NCBI GenBank assembly: GCA_036272815.1
Contig: DATAYA010000261.1
Coordinates: forward strand, 1 to 5,910
DNA length: 5,910 nucleotides
DNA from: DATAYA01 sp036272815
Lineage (GTDB): Bacteria; Pseudomonadota; Alphaproteobacteria; Acetobacterales; Acetobacteraceae
Direction of reading: 5' to 3'
Of the stretch, positions 1-4,107 are shown in pieces. The notes below the pieces were generated by a model. It worked only from the letters and a program-made list of their open reading frames with translations, was not told the origin of the DNA and did not search any database. Position numbers and translations under genes: made by a program. Position 1 is the stretch's first letter; each line of letters starts with the position of its first letter.

Positions 1-540
1 GGCTACCTGCTGCACTCGTTCCTCTCGCCGCTGTCGAACCGCCGCAACGATGCCTATGGCGGCGACCTCGCCGGCCGGTCGCGGGCGCTGATGGAGGTGC
101 TCGACGCGGTGCGCGCCGAATGGCCGGACGAGCTGCCGCTGTTCGTCCGCCTCTCCTGCACCGACTGGGCGGAAGGCGGCCTCACCCTCGCCGACAGCGT
201 GGCCCTCGCAGGGCTGTTGCGGGAGCGCGGCGATGTCGACCTGATCGACTGCTCCTCAGGCGGCATCCTGCCGACGGTCCGCATCCCTTCGCTGCATCCG
301 GGCTATCAGGTGCCGTTCGCCGACGCGATCCGGCGCGAGGCGGGGATTGCGACCGGCGCCGTCGGGCTGATCCGGGCGCCGGAGCACGCGGCGGAGATCG
401 TGGCGAACGGACGGGCCGATCTCGTGTTCCTGGCCCGCGCGATCCTGGCCGATCCGGTCTGGCCGCTGCGGGCGGCGAAGGCGCTCGGGGCGCAGGGCGC
501 GTGGCCGGTCCAGTACGGGCGCGCCGAGGCGGCGCTGTGA
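1..540 (+). CDS. Old Yellow Enzyme-family NADH:flavin oxidoreductase, C-terminal part (5' end outside window)
   Basis: The frame is open from base 1 to the TGA at 538-540, giving 179 visible residues; the N-terminal half is off the window. Visible residues 1-21 (GYLLHSFLSPLSNRRNDAYGG) match the highly conserved stretch just after the active-site His pair of YqjM/NamA-like enzymes, so the catalytic histidines themselves are probably just upstream. FVRLSCTDW (48-56), DLIDCSSGG (80-88), a PGYQVPFA segment (100-107) and GRADLVFLARAILADP (137-152) follow the order of the FMN-binding TIM barrel. The WPVQYGRA ending (168-175) is typical of the YqjM-like subclass. Such enzymes use FMN and NAD(P)H to reduce activated C=C bonds in the cytoplasm; the natural substrate cannot be inferred here. 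The C-terminus looks intact. Its stop codon touches the edge of a repeat element. The family call is firm, the substrate is unknown. Confidence 0.93.
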   Translation, partial: GYLLHSFLSPLSNRRNDAYGGDLAGRSRALMEVLDAVRAEWPDELPLFVRLSCTDWAEGGLTLADSVALAGLLRERGDVDLIDCSSGGILPTVRIPSLHPGYQVPFADAIRREAGIATGAVGLIRAPEHAAEIVANGRADLVFLARAILADPVWPLRAAKALGAQGAWPVQYGRAEAAL

Positions 541-645
541 TCCCAACCGCCCGATGGAATGACCGCTCGCACCCCACCCCTTCGATGCCGCCGAGGGAGT
601 CGTGGATGACCGGCCGGAGCCTGTCCTCGGGCGGCCTTGGCCATG
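540..645 (-). repeat. Intergenic palindromic repeat, copy 1 (truncated; core reversed relative to copy 2)
   Basis: The edge at 540-572 matches 1431-1463 in the same orientation at 28 of 33 positions without gaps. The core at 611-636 is an exact 26-bp reverse complement of 1500-1525, and similarity continues outwards on both sides (about 599-645). The full element (copy 2) is nearly palindromic, so its outer arms look alike in either orientation. The simplest reading is that this copy lies in the opposite orientation and has lost its distal arm, ending near the toxin-antitoxin promoter. It begins on the last base of the preceding stop codon. Reading frames through it give a GRPRTGSGR-like peptide that is also found in copy 2; I treat this as repeat-derived, not as protein. 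The far boundary is approximate. Confidence 0.8.
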
Positions 646-651
646 AGAGGC

Positions 652-679
652 TTGACTTGGGTTTCTGGTCACCTTAGAT
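652..679 (+). promoter_or_regulatory. Candidate promoter of the toxin-antitoxin operon
   Basis: TTGACT at 652-657 matches the sigma-70 -35 consensus at five of six positions. A weak -10-like TTAGAT at 674-679 follows after 16 bases. The site lies just past the repeat and immediately before the antitoxin operator, and the -10 would overlap that operator, as expected for an autorepressed promoter. The -10 match is poor (three of six), so the exact element is uncertain. Confidence 0.4.
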
Positions 680-700
680 GACCGGTCATGTTTGGTGACC
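667..700 (+). promoter_or_regulatory. Nested perfect palindrome, candidate autoregulatory operator of the toxin-antitoxin module
   Basis: A 34-bp two-layer dyad has outer arms GGTCACC (667-673) and GGTGACC (694-700), which are exact complements. The inner block ATGACCGGTCAT (678-689) is a perfect 12-bp palindrome. Both share one centre, between 683 and 684. The 4-bp linkers (ttag and gttt) are not symmetric, so symmetry is confined to the likely contact blocks. It lies between the candidate -35 and the antitoxin ribosome binding site. Antitoxins of type II modules commonly bind such dyads, alone or with the toxin, to repress their own operon; that role is inferred. Confidence 0.75.
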
Positions 701-706
701 AGGAGG
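701..706 (+). promoter_or_regulatory. Strong Shine-Dalgarno that fixes the antitoxin start
   Basis: AGGAGG sits five bases before the GTG at 712. An in-frame ATG at 688 lies inside the operator palindrome and upstream of this site, so GTG 712 is the better start. Confidence 0.8.
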
Positions 707-711
707 CGGCC

Positions 712-978
712 GTGACCGAGACCCTGACCGCGACCGAATTCAAGGCACGGTGCCTGGAGGTGCTGGATCGCGTCGGCGCGGGGCAGGTCGATCAGGTCGT
801 CATCACAAAGCGCGGCCGGCCGGTGGGCGTGCTGGTCGCGCCCGCCTCCGAGGCGGCGGAGGTGGCCCGCCTGCACGGGTTCCTGCGTGGATCGGTCGCG
901 ATCCCCGATGCCGTCGACCTGACCGGGCTTGTGGCCGACGAGCCCTGGGAGGCCGAGCGCGGCGTGCTGCACCGGTGA
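712..978 (+). CDS. Phd/YefM-family antitoxin of a type II toxin-antitoxin module
   Basis: With the GTG start at 712 the product has 88 residues, normal for Phd/YefM antitoxins. The N-terminal half carries the family pattern: T(A/V)TEFKARCLEVLDRV (about 6-21), then a VVITKRGRPVGVLVAP block (29-44) corresponding to the fold that dimerises and binds DNA. The C-terminal half (about 45-88), rich in Glu, Ala and Asp and including DEPWE (76-80), would be the flexible region that covers the toxin active site. The protein should neutralise the PIN-domain ribonuclease encoded nine bases downstream and repress the shared promoter through the 34-bp dyad. An alternative ATG at 688 would add eight residues, but it lies in the operator and has no ribosome binding site. 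The family call is solid; toxin binding and autorepression are inferred from context. Confidence 0.9.
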   Translation: MTETLTATEFKARCLEVLDRVGAGQVDQVVITKRGRPVGVLVAPASEAAEVARLHGFLRGSVAIPDAVDLTGLVADEPWEAERGVLHR

Positions 979-987
979 GTCCGGGCG

Positions 988-1419
988 ATGGCGGCGAATG
1001 CGGTGCTGCTCGACACCTGCGCCGTCATCTGGCTTGCCAACGGCGATCGGATGGCGGCGGAGGCGATCGCCGCCATCGTCGCGGCGGGGCAGGCGGGCGG
1101 CGTGCTGGTCTCCCCCATCTCGGCGTGGGAGGTCGGGCTGCTGAGCCGCAAGCGTCCGGGGCAGGAGGCGCCGCTGGCCTTCGTGCCGGACGCGCAGACC
1201 TGGTTCGCCCGGGTCATGGCGGCGCCGGGGATCAGGGCGGCGCCGTTCAGCCCGGCCATCGCGATCGCGGCCTCGTGCCTGCCCGGAGACCTGCATGGCG
1301 ATCCGGGAGACCGCCTGATCGTGGCGACGGCCCGCCATCTCGGCGTGCCGGTGGTCACGCGCGACCGGCGGATCATCGCCTATGGCCGCACCGGGCATGT
1401 CGGTGCGATCACCTGCTGA
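988..1419 (+). CDS. vapC: PIN-domain ribonuclease toxin (VapC family)
   Basis: The 143-residue product has the acidic residues of a PIN domain in order: Asp9 in LLDTCAVIWLA, Glu48 in ISAWEVGLL, Asp105/Asp108 in HGDPGDRLIVATA, and Asp126 in VTRDRRI. These coordinate the divalent metal used to cleave RNA. Toxins of this group inhibit translation by cutting specific RNAs such as tRNA; the target here cannot be read from sequence. The gene starts nine bases after the antitoxin stop with only a weak ribosome binding site, consistent with translation dependent on the upstream gene. The GDPxDR-containing subgroup is commonly paired with Phd/YefM antitoxins, as here. No active-site residue is missing and the frame is intact, so the module looks functional. 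It converges on the SDR gene across a repeat element. Confidence 0.9.
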   Translation: MAANAVLLDTCAVIWLANGDRMAAEAIAAIVAAGQAGGVLVSPISAWEVGLLSRKRPGQEAPLAFVPDAQTWFARVMAAPGIRAAPFSPAIAIAASCLPGDLHGDPGDRLIVATARHLGVPVVTRDRRIIAYGRTGHVGAITC

Positions 1420-1427
1420 GGCTCCGT

Positions 1428-1585
1428 CTCATACCAAGCGCCCGGTGGAATGACTCCTCGCACGCCCCACTCGTCATGCTCGGCCCGCGGGTCGGCCATG
1501 GCCGCCCGAGGACAGGCTCCGGCCGAGCATCCACGCCTTCCTTCGGTGCCGCCGAGGAATCGATGCGCCGCGCGGTCGGTATCAG
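1428..1585. repeat. Intergenic palindromic repeat, copy 2 (nearly complete, about 158 bp)
   Basis: The outer arms 1428-1462 and 1551-1585 are imperfect inverted repeats (about 24 of 35 positions match, including ATACC and TCCTCG blocks). Inside them, ATGCTCGGCC (1476-1485) and GGCCGAGCAT (1521-1530) form a perfect 10-bp inverted pair. GGCCATGGCC (1494-1503) is a further perfect palindrome between those arms. Bases 1500-1525 are the exact reverse complement of 611-636 in copy 1. The element fills the gap between the convergent vapC and SDR genes, where its hairpin could act on transcript ends in both directions, although there is no T-tract. A second possible right edge is CCATCGGGCG (1590-1599), the inverse of the CGCCCGRTGG block at 1439-1448. 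Elements of this shape are non-autonomous: no transposase is present. Confidence 0.8.
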
Positions 1586-1599
1586 CCAACCATCGGGCG

Positions 1600-2301
1600 T
1601 CACCAGGGAACGGTGCGGCCAAGGTAGTCGAGGTATTGCAGGCCCGATTTGCCGCTTTGCGAGGTCAACGTGTTCACCAAATTCGGGATGCTGTCCTCGA
1701 TGTTCAGGCGCGCCTCGGGGCCGCCCAACTCGGTCCGCACCCAGCCGGGGGCCATCAGGACCATCGGCCTCGGATCGCCGGGATGGCGCGCCGCGAAGCT
1801 CCGCATGAGCGTGTTCAGCGCCGCCTTGCTGGCGCGATAAACCTCCCGCATGCCATTCGTATTGTTGGCGACACTCCCCTGCCCCGACGACATCACCCCG
1901 ATGCTGCCGGTGGCGGGCACCAGGTCGTGCAGGGCTTCAACCACGCGCATCGGGCTCAGGGCGTTGGTTGTCATCACGCGCACGAACTCCGCGGTCGAGA
2001 CGTCGGCGATCGTCTCCTCCGGGTTGTTCGTCACGCCCGCGCTCACGAACAGGAGGTCGAACATGCGTCCGGTCAGCCGGCCGCGCAGCGCGGCAATCTG
2101 TGCGGGTTCGTTGATATCGACAGTCTCGATCCGGACACGTCCATCGGATATCAACGCCAGATCGTGCAATTTCGTGCGGCCTTGGCCTCGCACCGTGCCA
2201 ACTGCACCCCAGCCCCGCTTCAGGTATTCCTCGACGATCGCATAGCCGAGGCCACGCGACGCGCCGATCAGAAGCAGGTTCTTCTCCGGGCGGGGCAACA
2301 T
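1600..2301 (-). CDS. Short-chain dehydrogenase/reductase, C-factor/sniffer-like
   Basis: The product is a 233-residue classical SDR with a Rossmann fold. It shows the glycine motif GASRGLG (13-19), a VDIN segment (61-64) for the adenine pocket, SAG (87-89) in place of NNAG, Asn113, MSSGQGS (137-143), the catalytic pair Tyr155/Lys159 in YRASK, and PGWVRT (185-190). The long loop between the serine motif and the tyrosine, the YRASKAALN block and the GRTVPW terminus resemble the C-factor (CsgA)/sniffer group. It should be an NAD(P)H-dependent cytoplasmic oxidoreductase; its substrate is unknown. The start at 2301 is preceded by a GAGGG-like site with suitable spacing. An in-frame ATG at 2313 overlaps the PadR stop as ATGA and would add four residues. 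Either way it follows PadR directly and is probably translationally coupled and co-regulated with it. The C-terminus is intact despite the repeat lying just beyond its stop. Confidence 0.92.
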   Translation of the reverse strand: MLPRPEKNLLLIGASRGLGYAIVEEYLKRGWGAVGTVRGQGRTKLHDLALISDGRVRIETVDINEPAQIAALRGRLTGRMFDLLFVSAGVTNNPEETIADVSTAEFVRVMTTNALSPMRVVEALHDLVPATGSIGVMSSGQGSVANNTNGMREVYRASKAALNTLMRSFAARHPGDPRPMVLMAPGWVRTELGGPEARLNIEDSIPNLVNTLTSQSGKSGLQYLDYLGRTVPW

Positions 2302-2309
2302 CGCTTCCC

Positions 2310-2954
2310 TCATTGCGCACGCGGCGGGGCGGCGAGGATTTCGGCGGTGGCGCGATCCAGGATTGCGGCGATCCGGCGCGCCTCGTCCGGGGCACAGCCG
2401 CGGCTGCGTATCAGCGCGTGCTTCAGCGCGTGCCGCGCCCGGTGCAGCTCGTCCGCCGCCCTGGGGTCGAGATCGTCGAGGCCGGCGAAGGCTTCGCGCA
2501 CCTGCTCCATGCGGCCGCCGACCCGGCGCAGCGCCTCGAGCATCGCATCCGTGGTCCCGCGGTTCGCCTCGAGGTGCCGGCGGCCCGCCTCGGTGATCCG
2601 ATAGAGCTTGCGGTTGCCCTCCGGCTCGACCGCCGCATGGCCGATCTCGTCGAGATAGATGAGCGCCGGATAGATGACGCCGGGGCTTGGCGTGTAGAAG
2701 CCGCCCGACCGCTCCTCCAGCGCCCGGATCAGCTCGTAGCCATGCGCCGGCCGCTCCGCCAGCAGGGCGAGCAGCACGAGTTGCAGGTCGGCCGAGGAGA
2801 ACCGCCGGCCGCCGGGCATCCCGCTGCCGCCGGAGCCCCAGAAGCCGCCGCCGCCGCGATCCCAGCGATGCTGCCCGCCGTGGCGGCCGACGCCGTGACG
2901 GAGGAATGGGCCGTGACGGAGGAGTGGATGGGGGTGGGTGTGTTTTGAAAACAT
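2310..2954 (-). CDS. PadR-family transcriptional regulator with His/Gly-rich N-terminus (YqjI-like)
   Basis: This 214-residue protein has a winged-helix PadR domain at about 57-125: LQLVLLALL, HGYEL (71-75), GFYTPSPGVIYPAL (85-98), then a wing ending in KLYRITEAG (116-124). A C-terminal helical region (about 126-205) would form the dimer. Before the domain lies a 50-residue extension rich in Gly, Arg and His, with histidines at 5, 7, 9, 14, 20, 25 and 29. This layout and the YTPSPGVIYP motif resemble E. coli YqjI, a PadR repressor whose His-rich N-terminus binds nickel or iron; metal sensing here is inference. It is the first gene of an operon with the SDR, which it probably regulates together with itself. 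The start at 2954 has no good ribosome binding site and sits between two palindromes; Met46 is an alternative start that would remove the His-rich part. Family is firm, exact start less so. Confidence 0.9.
   Translation of the reverse strand: MFSKHTHPHPLLRHGPFLRHGVGRHGGQHRWDRGGGGFWGSGGSGMPGGRRFSSADLQLVLLALLAERPAHGYELIRALEERSGGFYTPSPGVIYPALIYLDEIGHAAVEPEGNRKLYRITEAGRRHLEANRGTTDAMLEALRRVGGRMEQVREAFAGLDDLDPRAADELHRARHALKHALIRSRGCAPDEARRIAAILDRATAEILAAPPRAQ
2892..2923 (-). repeat. Short 18-bp-period direct repeat inside the PadR N-terminal region
   Basis: GCCGTGACGGAGGA occurs at 2892-2905 and again at 2910-2923 on the plus strand. On the coding strand it specifies the doubled LRHG unit of the His-rich extension (residues 12-15 and 18-21), which suggests that this segment grew by a local duplication in steps of six codons. 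Confidence 0.75.
2941..2953. promoter_or_regulatory. Perfect AT-rich palindrome over the first PadR codons
   Basis: TGTTTT-G-AAAACA is a 13-bp palindrome with exact 6-bp arms around 2947. It covers the first codons after the PadR ATG and abuts the larger dyad at 2954-2981. It could be a second operator site or chance in an AT-rich patch. Confidence 0.4.
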
Positions 2955-2981
2955 GTCTTACGATATGTCGATCATAAGGCA
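2954..2981. promoter_or_regulatory. 28-bp dyad at the PadR start, candidate PadR operator with overlapping minus-strand promoter
   Basis: Arms TGTCTTACGAT (2954-2964) and ATCATAAGGCA (2971-2981) are inverted with 9 of 11 matches around a 6-bp centre. PadR proteins bind dyads of this size, usually in their own promoter. On the minus strand TATGAT (2976-2971) is a good -10-like hexamer inside the dyad, so binding would block transcription; no convincing -35 accompanies it. The surrounding 60 bases are clearly more AT-rich than the rest of the window. Assignment to PadR is inferred from position. Confidence 0.6.
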
Positions 2982-3003
2982 GATGCAAGCGTTTTGTCGC
3001 GCG

Positions 3004-3017
3004 GCGAACCGGTTCGC
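3004..3017. promoter_or_regulatory. Perfect 14-bp palindrome upstream of mdh
   Basis: GCGAACCGGTTCGC reads identically on both strands. It lies in the divergent region 2955-3148, about 132 bases before the mdh start and 50 bases from the PadR start. It could be an operator for either direction; the binding protein is unknown and GC-rich chance symmetry is possible. Confidence 0.4.
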
Positions 3018-3106
3018 GGGCCGGATGCGACGGTCGCCGGGTCGGGGCCTCCCTTGCCGCCCCGCCGCACATGGGCTAACCCAGCGCCGCCCGCCGCGCG
3101 GACGGT

Positions 3107-3125
3107 GATGCCCGCTTGCGGCATC
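3107..3125 (+). promoter_or_regulatory. Small hairpin in the mdh leader
   Basis: GATGCC (3107-3112) and GGCATC (3120-3125) form a 6-bp stem with a 7-base loop, ending eight bases before the AAGGA ribosome binding site (3133-3137) of mdh. It may affect the leader of the mRNA, but short stems like this are frequent in GC-rich DNA. Confidence 0.3.
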
Positions 3126-3148
3126 GTTCGACAAGGATCGACCCCCGC

Positions 3149-4102
3149 ATGGCTCGCAACAAGATCGCCCTCATCGGCGCCGGCAATATCGGCGGCACGC
3201 TGGCACACCTCGCCGGCCTCAAGGAGTTGGGCGACGTCGTGCTGTTCGACGTGTTCGGCGGGATCGCCGCCGGCAAGGCGCTCGACATCATGCAATCGGG
3301 CCCGATCGACGGCTTCGACGCGGTGATGACCGGGGGCTCGGATTACGCCGCGATCAACGGGGCCGACGTGGTGATCGTCACCGCCGGCTTCCCGCGCCAG
3401 CCGGGGATGTCGCGCGACGACCTGATCGGCAAGAACGCGGGCGTGATCGCGGAGGTCGCCGCCGGCATCCGGCAGCATTGCCCGCAGGCCTTCGTCATCG
3501 TCATCACCAACCCGCTCGACGCGATGGTCTGGGTGATGCAGCAGAAATCCGGCCTGCCGCCGGAACGCGTCGTCGGCATGGCGGGCGTGCTCGACAGCAG
3601 CCGCTTCCGCCTGTTCCTGGCGCACGAGTTCGGCGTCTCGGTCGAGGACGTGACCGCCTTCGTGCTCGGCGGCCACGGCGATACGATGGTGCCGCTGGTG
3701 CGCTATTCCACCGTCGCCGGCATCCCCGTCCCCGACCTGGTGAAGATGGGCTGGTCAACGGCGGAAAAGATCGACGCGATCGTCCGCCGCACCGCCAACG
3801 GCGGCGGCGAGATCGTCAAGCTGCTGGAACGCGGCAGCGCCTTCTATGCGCCCGCCGCCTCGGCGATCGCGATGGCGGAGAGTTTTCTTCGTGACAAGAA
3901 GCGCGTGCTTCCGGCCGCCGTCATGCTGCGCGGCGAATACGGGATGCGCGACCTCTATGTCGGCGTGCCGGTGGTGATCGGCGCCGGCGGCGTCGAGCGC
4001 GTCGTCGAGGTGGCGCTGCTGCCGGACGAGCGGGCCGCGTTCGAAAAATCCTGCGCCTCGGTGCGGGAGCTGATCGAGGCGGCGCGCAAGCTGGTCGGCT
4101 GA
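3149..4102 (+). CDS. mdh: Malate dehydrogenase (NAD-dependent)
   Basis: This 317-residue cytoplasmic enzyme interconverts malate and oxaloacetate with NAD in the TCA cycle. The Rossmann motif GAGNIG (10-15) and the acidic Asp34 at the end of the second strand indicate NAD. Arg83 and Arg89 in FPRQPGMSRDDL mark malate rather than lactate specificity, since lactate dehydrogenase has Gln at the first position. Asn121 (TNPLD), Asp149/Arg152 in LDSSRFR and the catalytic His176 in GGHGDTMVP complete the active site. Length and the MARNKIALIGAG start match the LDH-like MDH type of alphaproteobacteria. The ATG at 3149 is chosen for that start and an AAGGA eleven bases upstream; an in-frame ATG at 3116 would add an unconserved 11-residue tail. 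It leads an operon: sucC begins five bases after its stop. Confidence 0.97.
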   Translation: MARNKIALIGAGNIGGTLAHLAGLKELGDVVLFDVFGGIAAGKALDIMQSGPIDGFDAVMTGGSDYAAINGADVVIVTAGFPRQPGMSRDDLIGKNAGVIAEVAAGIRQHCPQAFVIVITNPLDAMVWVMQQKSGLPPERVVGMAGVLDSSRFRLFLAHEFGVSVEDVTAFVLGGHGDTMVPLVRYSTVAGIPVPDLVKMGWSTAEKIDAIVRRTANGGGEIVKLLERGSAFYAPAASAIAMAESFLRDKKRVLPAAVMLRGEYGMRDLYVGVPVVIGAGGVERVVEVALLPDERAAFEKSCASVRELIEAARKLVG

Positions 4103-4107
4103 CGGCG

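Noticed and set aside
256..1398. Long minus-strand open frame (380 codons) across the Old Yellow Enzyme end, repeat and toxin-antitoxin genes
   Set aside because: It is Arg/His/Asp-rich with no recognisable fold and runs antisense to clear genes. Its GRPRTGSGR stretch comes from the repeat. This is a shadow frame caused by high GC.
1428..1585. Classical intrinsic terminator
   Set aside because: A strong hairpin is present, but no run of T follows it on either strand; it is recorded as a repeat with possible effect on transcript ends.
540..1600. CRISPR array or insertion sequence
   Set aside because: There are only two repeat copies, with no regular spacing and no transposase or cas gene; the copies are palindromic and non-coding.
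750..1808. Long plus-strand open frame over the toxin-antitoxin genes and copy 2 of the repeat
   Set aside because: Its composition is frame-shifted GC-rich noise, and it overlaps two well-supported genes and the antisense SDR end.
1450..2604. 384-codon plus-strand open frame opposite the SDR and padR genes
   Set aside because: It begins inside the repeat and runs antisense to two genes with intact family motifs; no domain is visible in it.
3054..3082. TTGCCG...TAACCC as a promoter for mdh
   Set aside because: The -35-like half is only moderate and the -10-like half matches two of six positions; not enough to call.
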